From positions 23,552 through 87,551 of the forward strand of contig CALGGS010000055.1 of the NCBI GenBank assembly GCA_937915735.1: a DNA stretch of 64,000 nucleotides, given 5' to 3'. Position numbers and translations under genes: made by a program. The DNA comes from an uncultured Treponema sp. Lineage in GTDB: Bacteria > Spirochaetota > Spirochaetia > Treponematales > Treponemataceae. Of the stretch, positions 1 through 7,916 are shown piece by piece; the stretch's first letter is position 1, and each line of letters opens with the position of its first letter. A model generated the notes under the pieces. The model worked only from the letters and a program-made list of their open reading frames with translations, did not search any database and was not told where the DNA came from.

Positions 1-1
1 T

Positions 2-148
2 CTGGATAACTCTGTCAGTGAACGCTCAATAATCTTTGAATTAGCCGCAGACACGACTGGCTGGACTGATTCAAACTGGTCAGAACTTCTTCCTTGGAAC
101 ATTAAATTGATAAAAAAATCTGATGTTTCAACGGTCTTAGTAGCCTAA
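2..148 (+). CDS. C-terminal end of an unidentified protein (partial)
   Basis: An open frame enters from the left edge and runs for 48 codons to a TAA at 146-148. The peptide is mixed polar/hydrophobic with several Trp residues (TGWTDSNW, LLPWN) and ends in STVLVA. I recognise no domain in it. Codon use resembles the neighbours, so it is probably the tail of a real rightward gene, but so short a piece proves little. Confidence 0.4.
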   Translation: MDNSVSERSIIFELAADTTGWTDSNWSELLPWNIKLIKKSDVSTVLVA

Positions 149-221
149 ATAGGGCGGAAAATTGACGCTTACGCAAAATAATACCTTTACATTGGTAGAC
201 AGAACCTACATTATAGTAAGT

Positions 222-234
222 TAGTGGCTTTGCC
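222..234. repeat. Possible fragment of the G-rich dispersed repeat
   Basis: The 13-mer TAGTGGCTTTGCC just past the rnhB stop recurs exactly at 4588-4600, inside the repeat element there, and both copies are followed by an A-rich run. It may be one end of the same element. A 13-base match alone is weak evidence. Confidence 0.3.
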
Positions 235-843
235 TTAAAATTTAAATGTTTTTCGCTGAATGGGGCTCATTCCGATTTCACGGCAGACTTTTATATGGGC
301 TTTTGTCGGGTAGCCCTTGTGCTTTGCGTAGCCATATTGCGGGTAGAGCCTGTCGAATTCAACCATCATTTTGTCCCGTTCAACCTTTGCGATAATACTG
401 GCGGCCATAACTTCAGGATATTTACCGTCGGCTTTAGGCTCACAACGGCATTTGCAAGGAATTTCAGGGCAGCTATTTCCGTCTGTAATGGCGGAAATTA
501 GTGAAGTTAGCGGCTCAGAAAAATCATTAAACCCAAGATTTTGGGTTTTTAGCCAGTCGGGCAGCTTTAAAATCATCATTTCGTAGGCGATTTTCATTGC
601 ATACATGCTGGCCCTCAATATATTTATCTGGTCAATAGTTTCATGGTCAACGACTCCGAGTCCCCAGCAGGCTTTTTCCATAATTATTTTTTCGGCTGCA
701 ATTCGTTTTTTTTCAGAAAGCTTTTTTGAGTCATTTAAAATCTCTACGGGGAAATCCTTAGGCAAGATTACGCAGCCCGCGGTGACAGGTCCTGCCAAGG
801 GGCCTCGTCCAGCCTCATCCAGTCCGCAAATAAGTTCACTCAT
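235..843 (-). CDS. rnhB: Ribonuclease HII
   Basis: RNase HII cuts the RNA strand of RNA-DNA hybrids and starts removal of single ribonucleotides misincorporated in DNA. The 202-residue length is normal. The DEAGRG motif supplies Asp9 and Glu10; Asp121 (TDGN) and Asp157 (VERDK) complete the acidic site, and the AASIIAKVERD block is typical. Two stretches look longer than usual: a loop around residues 95-118, and a cysteine-rich segment with Cys125, 130, 132 and 134 just after the third catalytic residue. The cysteines could bind a metal, which is inference. It lies 7 bp downstream of the beta-helix gene on the same strand, so the two are probably co-transcribed. Confidence 0.95.
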   Translation of the reverse strand: MSELICGLDEAGRGPLAGPVTAGCVILPKDFPVEILNDSKKLSEKKRIAAEKIIMEKACWGLGVVDHETIDQINILRASMYAMKIAYEMMILKLPDWLKTQNLGFNDFSEPLTSLISAITDGNSCPEIPCKCRCEPKADGKYPEVMAASIIAKVERDKMMVEFDRLYPQYGYAKHKGYPTKAHIKVCREIGMSPIQRKTFKF

Positions 844-850
844 AATTTTA

Positions 851-2977
851 TTAAAATCCCTTTTCCTTATTATCTTTATTTTCTAAAATCATTGTTTTTT
901 CGTCCTTCCAGATTGGAGTGACGCCTTTTGTTTTTTTGTCAAAATCTCCGGTAAAGCTGTTTGATACGAGTTTTAAATTCGCGCCGGTAGACTCAATTAT
1001 TCGTCCCAAATGGGATATTACCTGACAGTCTGACGATTTGAGGATGAAGCTTCCGCCCTTTACGCTGAAATTAACGGCCGTATCAGAAATTGAAGCAAAA
1101 TGGCTGTTTTCGAGTAAAAACCTTGAGTTATTCCCTGAAAAGCAGCACGCATAAGTCGGTGATTTTACGGTAAGACCTGAATTTTCAAAATCAATTATTG
1201 AAGCATTTGCTATAAAAGCAATTGCAGACTGCAAGAAATTTCCTGAAATCTCGCAATCGGTAAAATTCGCAGCTCCTTTTTCCAAGACAAAAAGTTTCTG
1301 GGAATTTTCTGTTTCTTTTGTGGAGCTTATTTCCTTTTGAATTATGCAATTTTGCAGCTCAAAGCTTGAATCTTTTACAAAAATGTAAGAATTTGACGGA
1401 AGGACTAAACGAGCGTCATTTATCCCTGTAAACGAGCAGTTTGAAGAAATAATATTCGCACCGTCAGAAAGCCTTACAGTCCCGCTCACAAAGATATGAA
1501 CGAATTTTGAAGAGTTTATTGCCTTTAATGCCTGTTCAAATGAAGTATATGGATGCAATCTGCTTCCGTCTGACACAAAGCTTGATGCCTCTCCGTCAAG
1601 AAAATAATTGTATTCATCGATTGTGACCTTGTAAGTCGAAATTTCGCTGACATTCCCGAAAGAATCTTCTGCGTAGGAAAAAGCCTTGTAGCTGACAGTT
1701 TTTTCAGTTCCGGCACGAAGATTAAATTCCTGGTTTTTGTACTGCACGAAATCTTTTTTGTCGGGTTTTATGTAGTCAAACTCTGATTTATTGTCGAGGT
1801 AAGAAGTGCTTTTTGCCTCAAACGGACCGTAGAGCGAAACATAGATTTTGGCGTCTTTTTCGCTTTCGATTTTTAGCTTGATATCTTTTCTTGCGTACTC
1901 CCCTACCTCGCTCGCAATGAATTTCGGCTTTAGCGGCGGCTGCTTGTCAATCACATAGTTTTTTAAAATATTCCCCTGAAATACGCCGTCAAGGTAAAGA
2001 GAAAGAATCGCCTGGCCTTCAATGAAATCTCCTGAAAATGTGTCGAATGTGAGTTCTGCGTAAAGTCCGCTGTCAATTTTTGCTTCCCCCGCTGCCCCGC
2101 TTGAAGACACCTTCATTCTGTATCTGGAGTCTCCGTCAATACTAAAGCTAATGCCCGAAGAATTCTTTTTCGTCGTGATTTTTGGTTTTGGAGCTAAGAC
2201 AAAGGATTGAATCGGATTTCCGTCCTTATATGCGACATCCTGCCAGTAAAGTACATGAGTTTTTGTCCTGTCGATTTTTATTTCGTTTTTTGAGGCAGAC
2301 CAAAGTCCTTTGTCGAGGCTCCAGATTAAATTCTTTCCTGTAAAAACTAAAGTTTCCCAGTCAGAAATCTCAAAAGGAAGGAAAATCTTGGAAAAGCTGC
2401 CTGCTGCTTGTCCGTTTAAAAAAATTATGAATCTCCAAGAGGCTTCTCCGTTCGTAACTGTGCAAGGAATGTAGCGGAAAAGCCTGTTTTCTGAAGAAAC
2501 TGAAAGTGTCGTCCCTTTTAAAAAAGGCTTTTCTCCGTCTCCTATTGAAAATAAAAGTGAGTCTGGAATTGAAATTACTTCATTGCCTGAGCAGGAAAGG
2601 ATGTTTTCGGTTAATACCCTGTCGATGAATAATTTTTCGGAGCTTCCGGTCGCATAAGGATTCAGCTCTTCGGCGACTGTGTATTTTATTTTAAAATTTT
2701 CACTCTCCCCTTTCCCTGAATTTTTTACTACCGTTACGAAAAGATTTACATCTCCGCCGGCGTCGATTAGAACCGGTCCGTCATAAGCGAAGCCTGAATT
2801 TAGGGGATTTGAATTCGTATAAGAATAATAAGCCTCTTCATTTTCGAGCAGATTAATGACAAGGCTCTGCCTGTTTGCGAAATTTCCGTTTACAGGCGAA
2901 ATTATCTCGGCAGAAAAAAGAGGAAGCGTAAAAATCAGTGAGAAAATTAAAAAGAAGGGAAAATGCTTTTTTAACAT
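851..2977 (-). CDS. Secreted protein with C-terminal parallel beta-helix
   Basis: This 708-residue protein starts with a classic signal peptide (MLKKHFPFF, hydrophobic core, cleavage after LFSA), so it is exported. Residues ~24-100 resemble the short beta-sandwich modules found at the end of chitobiases (SPVNG start, YYSYTNSNP, AYDGPV). The middle holds further beta-rich segments. From about residue 465 the pattern becomes a right-handed beta-helix, opening with the typical DGSRLHPYTSFEQAL and followed by short N/S-rich rungs. Such folds occur in polysaccharide-binding or -degrading surface proteins, but I see no catalytic signature, so function is open. It precedes rnhB by 7 bp. Confidence 0.7.
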   Translation of the reverse strand: MLKKHFPFFLIFSLIFTLPLFSAEIISPVNGNFANRQSLVINLLENEEAYYSYTNSNPLNSGFAYDGPVLIDAGGDVNLFVTVVKNSGKGESENFKIKYTVAEELNPYATGSSEKLFIDRVLTENILSCSGNEVISIPDSLLFSIGDGEKPFLKGTTLSVSSENRLFRYIPCTVTNGEASWRFIIFLNGQAAGSFSKIFLPFEISDWETLVFTGKNLIWSLDKGLWSASKNEIKIDRTKTHVLYWQDVAYKDGNPIQSFVLAPKPKITTKKNSSGISFSIDGDSRYRMKVSSSGAAGEAKIDSGLYAELTFDTFSGDFIEGQAILSLYLDGVFQGNILKNYVIDKQPPLKPKFIASEVGEYARKDIKLKIESEKDAKIYVSLYGPFEAKSTSYLDNKSEFDYIKPDKKDFVQYKNQEFNLRAGTEKTVSYKAFSYAEDSFGNVSEISTYKVTIDEYNYFLDGEASSFVSDGSRLHPYTSFEQALKAINSSKFVHIFVSGTVRLSDGANIISSNCSFTGINDARLVLPSNSYIFVKDSSFELQNCIIQKEISSTKETENSQKLFVLEKGAANFTDCEISGNFLQSAIAFIANASIIDFENSGLTVKSPTYACCFSGNNSRFLLENSHFASISDTAVNFSVKGGSFILKSSDCQVISHLGRIIESTGANLKLVSNSFTGDFDKKTKGVTPIWKDEKTMILENKDNKEKGF

Positions 2978-2988
2978 TGCTTTTCAAT

Positions 2989-3017
2989 ATTTTAAATTAA
3001 ATTCCCCATATTTTCAA
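2989..3017 (-). promoter_or_regulatory. Promoter of the beta-helix protein/rnhB unit
   Basis: On the minus strand TTGAAA (3017-3012) and TAAAAT (2994-2989) are 17 bp apart, 11 bp before the start codon at 2977. This predicts a very short leader. Confidence 0.5.
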
Positions 3018-3032
3018 CATAATTCCAAAAAG

Positions 3033-3061
3033 TAGACTTTTTATAGTAGATATTGTAAAAT
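3033..3061 (+). promoter_or_regulatory. Promoter of the sugar transferase, leaderless layout
   Basis: TAGACT (3033-3038), a 17-bp spacer and TAAAAT (3056-3061) lie 7 bp before the ATG at 3069. There is no Shine-Dalgarno sequence, so transcription probably starts at the start codon. Confidence 0.5.
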
Positions 3062-3068
3062 CAAAGTT

Positions 3069-4493
3069 ATGACGGACGCAGAATACAAAAAGTTTTTCAG
3101 CAAACATTTTTGGAGAACGAGTTCCTTTACTTCCGGCGCGGCGCTTATGCTTGTCGATGCTTTTGGAGTAATGCTTTGTATTGGAATTTCGTTTTTTATT
3201 ATCAATTTCATAAATCACCATTGGATTAACTTTCGTTCGTTCGTAAATTATTGGATTTATCTCCCTCCAATGCTTGCGGTTTTTTATGCGGCAGGTCTTT
3301 ATCCTGGGCTTGTTCATCCGCCTGCAGACGAAGTAAAAAAATTCGCAATCTGTTCCTTTTTCGTTTTTGTCGGAATTGCCCTTTCAATCACTGTGGAAGA
3401 AGCTGACGACAAATGGCCTCTTGTAGCCGCTTTTATTATGGCAACTCCGTTTGCGCTTGTCATTCTCCCAATATTCCGTGAGGCCGCACGAAGGATTTTT
3501 TCACGAAGAAAATGGTTCGGAGTTCCGGCTGTAATTTATGTTTCCGGCAGCTCTGGAGATGTTATTGTCGAACGACTTTTAAAACGGCTGGATTTAGGCT
3601 ATAAGCCGTGTATGATAATCGACAGCCTTTCAATGATTCCGGGCGAAAAATACGGAATTCCCGTCTATCCGCCTTCAAACGAAAACTTTGCGCTCATAAA
3701 ATCCTACGGAGTTAAGGTTGCTATTCTCTGTGATTACGACCGTGACACCACTTACATAAATTCCTACTACCGTTACACGATTCAGGTTCCAAAAATCAAT
3801 GACATCTCGACAATCACGACAAATGTGCGGGATTTCGGCGGTATTTTGGGCTTTTCTTCAACCCACAACTTAACAAAGCGTATAAGCCTTTTTTGGAAAA
3901 GGTTCATCGACATTCTTTTGCTTTTACTTTCATCGCCTGTAACTGTGCCTCTCGTGCTTATCGTTTCTTTGGTCGTAAAGCTCACAAGTCCTGGCCCTGT
4001 TTTTTATGGTCACAAAAGAATCGGCAAAAACGGAAAGGAATTCAAATGCTGGAAATTCCGCTCAATGGTAATCGATGCCGACAAGCAGCTGGAAAAAATT
4101 CTTGCCGAAAGTCCTGAAATGCGTGCGGAATGGGAAAAAGACCGAAAATTCACAAATGACCCCCGCGTCACAAAGGTCGGTAAAATCTTACGAAAAACAA
4201 GTATCGACGAAATTCCTCAGTTTTTTAATGTCCTTACTGGCGAAATGAGCTTTATCGGCCCCCGTCCTGTTACCGAGCCTGAGCTAAAAAAATACGGAAA
4301 CAAGGCAGATTTCATTCTCTCAGTCAAGCCTGGCCTTAGCGGAATGTGGCAAATCTCTGGCCGGAGCGATACCGGCTACGAGGAGCGGGTCACCCTGGAC
4401 TCATACTACATTCAGAACTGGTCAGTATGGCTGGACATTTGGATTATCATCAAGACAGTGTATGTGGTTCTCCGTGGAAAAGGTGCTTATTAG
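3069..4493 (+). CDS. Polyprenyl-phosphate sugar-1-phosphate transferase (WbaP type)
   Basis: Members of this family move a sugar-1-phosphate from a nucleotide sugar to undecaprenyl phosphate, the first step in building a surface polysaccharide or glycan. The 474 residues fit the long class: four N-terminal membrane segments (residues ~18-145), a soluble Rossmann-like middle, a fifth hydrophobic segment at ~278-300, and the cytoplasmic catalytic domain. Catalytic blocks are clear: KRFIDILL, SPGPVFYGHKRIG, KFRSM, KILRKTSIDEIPQ, GEMSFIGPRP and VKPGLSGMWQISGR. The sugar cannot be read from sequence. The outer-membrane protein gene starts 9 bp downstream. No SD precedes the ATG and the -10 lies 7 bp away. 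Confidence 0.88.
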   Translation: MTDAEYKKFFSKHFWRTSSFTSGAALMLVDAFGVMLCIGISFFIINFINHHWINFRSFVNYWIYLPPMLAVFYAAGLYPGLVHPPADEVKKFAICSFFVFVGIALSITVEEADDKWPLVAAFIMATPFALVILPIFREAARRIFSRRKWFGVPAVIYVSGSSGDVIVERLLKRLDLGYKPCMIIDSLSMIPGEKYGIPVYPPSNENFALIKSYGVKVAILCDYDRDTTYINSYYRYTIQVPKINDISTITTNVRDFGGILGFSSTHNLTKRISLFWKRFIDILLLLLSSPVTVPLVLIVSLVVKLTSPGPVFYGHKRIGKNGKEFKCWKFRSMVIDADKQLEKILAESPEMRAEWEKDRKFTNDPRVTKVGKILRKTSIDEIPQFFNVLTGEMSFIGPRPVTEPELKKYGNKADFILSVKPGLSGMWQISGRSDTGYEERVTLDSYYIQNWSVWLDIWIIIKTVYVVLRGKGAY

Positions 4494-4502
4494 GAATTAG
4501 GA

Positions 4503-6248
4503 ATGAGCAATGAGGAATTAGAAATTAAGCGGGGGAAGTCTCCCCCTCGGCTACAATGTCTTCGACATTTTCGCCTACCCCCTCTCCTAGTGGCTTTGCC
4601 CCTAAAACCCCATTTTACTTTCTTATCTGCGTCTATCTGCGTCTATCTGCGTCAATTTTTCCTGCTCTTTCTGTTTTTTCTTATGCTTCCTGCTTTTTCT
4701 GAGTGCTATCGCATTAAAGAAGTTACTTATTTGCTTGAAAAGACCAGGGAAAATGATTTACGGCGTGTCGTTCCGATTGACGGCGACAAGATTTTTGAAA
4801 GCGAGGAAGAACTTAACGAGTATCTTGAAGATTTAAGGCAGCGGCTTTTAAACACGCGCTCATTTGATGAGGTAAAAATCCTAAGACAGAAATTAGAAGA
4901 CACTGATTCCACAGACTATGAATCTCTCAATCCTCAATCCTCAATCCTCAATCCTACATTACTGTCACTTTCTATCGAATGTTACGACACGAAATCTTTT
5001 TTGATTCTGCCTTATCCGAAATATGACTCAAACAACGGACTTATTTTTAAGGTCAAGGTAAAGGATGTTAATTTTCTTGGCACTATGAACACGCTCAATG
5101 CCGGCGCTTTTGTCGGCCTGAAGGAGGACCCTGAAAACGGAGGGGAAAATCTTACTTTTGGCGCAGAATTTTCTTACCGCTATCCCTTTTACATTGGCTC
5201 GCTTTATGGAAGCTGGAACAACAATTTTGAGTTTGAATACACTCGCGGGGTGAACGAGCTTGAATTTTGGAGCGGAACAGGCCTTACTTTTGAAAAGCCC
5301 TTCAAGCGCCTTTCGTTGATTTTTGACATAAGCGAAGAATTCAACCGGGACTTAGAATACGAGGATTTTTCTGACACTCAGTATTTTACGACTGATTTAA
5401 ATTTCAGCGTTCCCGTTAAAATTTTTGACATCAATAACTGGGGCTATGTTTTTTGGACACCTTTCCTTGACACAAAAGTAAGCTATGACAAGGACGGAAT
5501 CAGCATAAAAAACGATGATTTGGCAAGTCCTGTAATTTCTACCGGGCAAAGTATTTCTAGTTCAAGAATCAACTGGTATGGAAATTTTAGGACAGGACTT
5601 TCTGCAAAAATCGGTCATTCAGCCGGCTATGATTTTAAGCAGGAAGAAGTTGAGACTAAGGTTTTCGGTGAAATGCAGGCCTTTAAGAGCTTTAAATATA
5701 TCGGCTTTAACACTCGTTTTTCTGCGTTCGTAACAAAATCAAACCGGAGTGAAATCGGCTCCCTTATTCGTGGCGTTCGCGATGAGCAAAAATACTTAAA
5801 TGAAAGCGGAAAATGGCTTTGCACGAAAAAGGCCTTAAAAACGCCATCTGCCCTTGTTTTGAATATCGACCTTCCCATTCACATCATAACGACTCACTGG
5901 CTCGACTGGTCTGATTCCTTTTTTGGAGAGACTTCCTGGTTTAGCAGGAAATTCGCCTGGACTGACAAATTCAATTTTGAGCTCCAGATATCGCCGTTCA
6001 TTGACATTGCCTTGACTAAAAACGAAATTACAGGCAGGCTTTTTTCTCTGAAAGACGGCTGGTACACTGGCGGGCTTGAATTCCTTGTCTTTCCTGAACG
6101 CTGGAAAGGCATTGTTATTCGGGGAAGCCTTGGCCTTGACCTTGGACGGGCCATAATCTCAAAAAAATATCCTGACAAAATAGACCTTACTTGGCGTGAG
6201 AATGTCAAAAAATACGAGGTTTATGCCGGAATCGGCCTTTTATACTGA
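4503..6248 (+). CDS. Outer-membrane-type protein with a repeat-built 5' end
   Basis: The 581-codon frame encodes a signal-like segment (RQFFLLFLFFLMLPAFSE, residues ~50-67), a charged helical region (~70-130) and a long beta-rich domain with alternating aromatic residues ending in YEVYAGIGLLY, typical of an outer-membrane barrel. The start is uncertain: the first ~50 codons come from short repeats, a G-rich element and a 10-bp tandem repeat, so the original start may have been lost. GTG at 4590 is an alternative. A second tandem array (4927-4954) lies inside the frame. Both arrays have unit lengths that are not multiples of three. It follows the sugar transferase by 9 bp, so a role in surface glycan export or display is possible but unproven. 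The 3' end overlaps the convergent gene by 9 bp. Confidence 0.65.
   Translation: MSNEELEIKRGKSPPRLQCLRHFRLPPLLVALPLKPHFTFLSASICVYLRQFFLLFLFFLMLPAFSECYRIKEVTYLLEKTRENDLRRVVPIDGDKIFESEEELNEYLEDLRQRLLNTRSFDEVKILRQKLEDTDSTDYESLNPQSSILNPTLLSLSIECYDTKSFLILPYPKYDSNNGLIFKVKVKDVNFLGTMNTLNAGAFVGLKEDPENGGENLTFGAEFSYRYPFYIGSLYGSWNNNFEFEYTRGVNELEFWSGTGLTFEKPFKRLSLIFDISEEFNRDLEYEDFSDTQYFTTDLNFSVPVKIFDINNWGYVFWTPFLDTKVSYDKDGISIKNDDLASPVISTGQSISSSRINWYGNFRTGLSAKIGHSAGYDFKQEEVETKVFGEMQAFKSFKYIGFNTRFSAFVTKSNRSEIGSLIRGVRDEQKYLNESGKWLCTKKALKTPSALVLNIDLPIHIITTHWLDWSDSFFGETSWFSRKFAWTDKFNFELQISPFIDIALTKNEITGRLFSLKDGWYTGGLEFLVFPERWKGIVIRGSLGLDLGRAIISKKYPDKIDLTWRENVKKYEVYAGIGLLY
4531..4611 (+). repeat. G-rich dispersed repeat, copy 1
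   Basis: It starts with GGGGGAAGTCTCCCCCT, which can fold as a short hairpin, and continues with a pyrimidine-rich segment (CGCCTACCCCCTCTCC) and a CCCC end. The 17-base core occurs again, inverted, at 16977-16993 inside rlmJ, and the following pyrimidine block is also similar there. Confidence 0.7.
4624..4653 (+). repeat. Tandem repeat, three 10-bp units
   Basis: TATCTGCGTC is repeated three times without mismatch within the 5' part of the outer-membrane protein frame. Gain or loss of one unit would shift the frame upstream of the signal peptide. Confidence 0.9.
4927..4954 (+). repeat. Tandem repeat, four 7-bp units
   Basis: TCAATCC is repeated four times without mismatch and encodes the SLNPQSSILNP stretch. 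A one-unit change would shift the reading frame, the usual layout of a slipped-strand phase-variation tract. Confidence 0.9.
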
Positions 6249-7148
6249 AACTTTGTCAAAATAATCGAGAAGAAATCTCTCATCTTCTTCCTTTACGGAA
6301 ATAAATTTTGCTATCGCGCAAAGCTGAGTTCTCTCGTAGTTTTCATAAACAGATTCTATTACGCAGGATATGTAAATTTTACGCTCTTTTAAGGGGCCTT
6401 CGACAGGAAAATGAAATAAAATCGCATATTCATGTCCCGTTGAAAAGCACATATCCTGCTTTTTTGAGGCAAAAATAACGCTTTTTTCGTCGGCATAAAT
6501 GATTTTAGGAGCATGAACCCTGTTTTCAATCGATTCAATGGCGCTAACTTTTGGGGATTCATCAAAAAGGTAGCGGCAAATTCTTATTAAGCGGGATGTT
6601 TCTTTTTTTATTTCCTCACAATTATCTTGATTTTTTGAGCCTAAAGATTTTTTAACGAATTCTTTTGCGCTGTCAAGGTTTTTATCTGAAAGCTCAGACC
6701 ACTGCGGCCTTTCAAAAACCTTGATTTTTTCGTGGGAAGCGCAGTCTATGTTTATTTTTGAGCTGGATTTTGACGAAAAATCGCTTTCCAAAAAGACCGT
6801 CGCATAAAAGCCCGTGATTTTCTGCTCAGATTTGTCGTCTATTTTGCTTATTTCTGCCGGAATTACAAGAGCTATGCCGGCGGATGTTTTTTTGGCAAGG
6901 GATTCAAAAAAAAGAGCAAGCTTATTAAAATAAAATTGGACTCGTAATTTTTGATTTTCAAGGCTGTCATATTTTTGAGGATTTTCTTCCAGTGTTTTTA
7001 GAATTAAAATACCCTGCTCAAGCAAGTCGTACTGAGTGCGTTTCAGGGCAATTGGAAATGTCAGTTTTTCACAGGCAACTGTAAGAGAAGCATCTCCGTC
7101 TTTAAGATAATCAAGGACTAGTTTTCGCTCAAGACCTGTCAATCCCAT
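6240..7148 (-). CDS. Conserved unknown protein, possible PilZ-like C-terminus
   Basis: The 302-residue protein has no signal peptide or membrane segment. Residues 1-100 look helical. The last ~100 residues are beta-rich and end with an AKFISVKEEDERFLLDYF stretch that resembles the end of PilZ (c-di-GMP-binding) domains, but I cannot find a convincing RxxxR/DxSxxG signature, so the assignment is weak. Its start codon overlaps the stop of the upstream lipoprotein gene (TAATG), so translation is probably coupled. It is the last gene of the rho-prfB cluster and meets the convergent outer-membrane gene with a 9-bp overlap. Confidence 0.5.
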   Translation of the reverse strand: MGLTGLERKLVLDYLKDGDASLTVACEKLTFPIALKRTQYDLLEQGILILKTLEENPQKYDSLENQKLRVQFYFNKLALFFESLAKKTSAGIALVIPAEISKIDDKSEQKITGFYATVFLESDFSSKSSSKINIDCASHEKIKVFERPQWSELSDKNLDSAKEFVKKSLGSKNQDNCEEIKKETSRLIRICRYLFDESPKVSAIESIENRVHAPKIIYADEKSVIFASKKQDMCFSTGHEYAILFHFPVEGPLKERKIYISCVIESVYENYERTQLCAIAKFISVKEEDERFLLDYFDKVSV

Positions 7149-7861
7149 TAGAAAATCTCCCAGTCAGCGATTTGCACCTGATCGATTTTCCAGGAGCCTG
7201 AATCTTCAAAGCAAAATACTGAAAGAGTAAGGGTTGCTTTTTTATTTACGAGCAAAACAGGAACCTCATAGTAAATTCCGTCTAAAAATGGCTGACCAAG
7301 CATATAAGTGTCAAAAAAGGCGACTTCTGGCTTTTTTTCTTCCGTAGCTTCTGCCTGAGTTTTTTCGTATTCGCTTATGCCGAGAGTCTGGTCAAAAATC
7401 CGTTTAAAATCTATATAAAAAAGAGCCAGTGAATAAAGATTCTCTTTTTTAAAAAAACTCTCGGCCGCACCGTCATCATTTTTTGAAAGAGCCTCACAGA
7501 AGGAAGTCAAGGTTTTTCTTAGTGACGGGGAGATTAAGCTTGTGTCAAGGGAGCCGAAATTTTTTAAGTTCGGAAAGAGCTTGGAATCTTCTGCAGGAAC
7601 GCTGGCCGCAAGAATCAAAGGCGTTAAATTTAGCTTTGAGGAAATTCCTTTTACTGACGAAACGCTTGCCGTAAGCCTGTCAGTCTCGATTGCTTCTGTC
7701 CAGTTCGTAGTTGAATAAAGCTTTTCTGCAGTGTAGCGTAGAGTGTCGGTTTCATCAAAATTTTCGCCAATCTGACTTGCATTTGAACAAGAAGCAAATC
7801 CAAATGAAAGGAGGAAAGCTGAGAATGTAAAAAAGAAAAAATGAACTACCGACTTTTTCAT
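7148..7861 (-). CDS. Putative lipoprotein of unknown function
   Basis: I place the start at 7861, giving 237 residues with a good lipoprotein signal peptide (MKKSVVHFFFF, then FGFASC with the lipidated Cys at about residue 25). The longer frame from 7927 would put hydrophobic residues ahead of this signal. The mature part has a Thr/Ser-rich N-terminal region and a C-terminal half with beta strands (PVLLVNKKATLTLSVF, GSWKIDQVQIADW), reminiscent of small NTF2-like or DUF4878-type folds, but the match is not certain. A minus-strand TATAAT (7879-7874) lies 12 bp upstream. Its stop overlaps the next gene's start. Confidence 0.65.
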   Translation of the reverse strand: MKKSVVHFFFFTFSAFLLSFGFASCSNASQIGENFDETDTLRYTAEKLYSTTNWTEAIETDRLTASVSSVKGISSKLNLTPLILAASVPAEDSKLFPNLKNFGSLDTSLISPSLRKTLTSFCEALSKNDDGAAESFFKKENLYSLALFYIDFKRIFDQTLGISEYEKTQAEATEEKKPEVAFFDTYMLGQPFLDGIYYEVPVLLVNKKATLTLSVFCFEDSGSWKIDQVQIADWEIF

Positions 7862-7916
7862 AATAATAAGAAAATTATAACAAAATACGGTTAAAATTGA
7901 AAGTGAAATATAAAAA

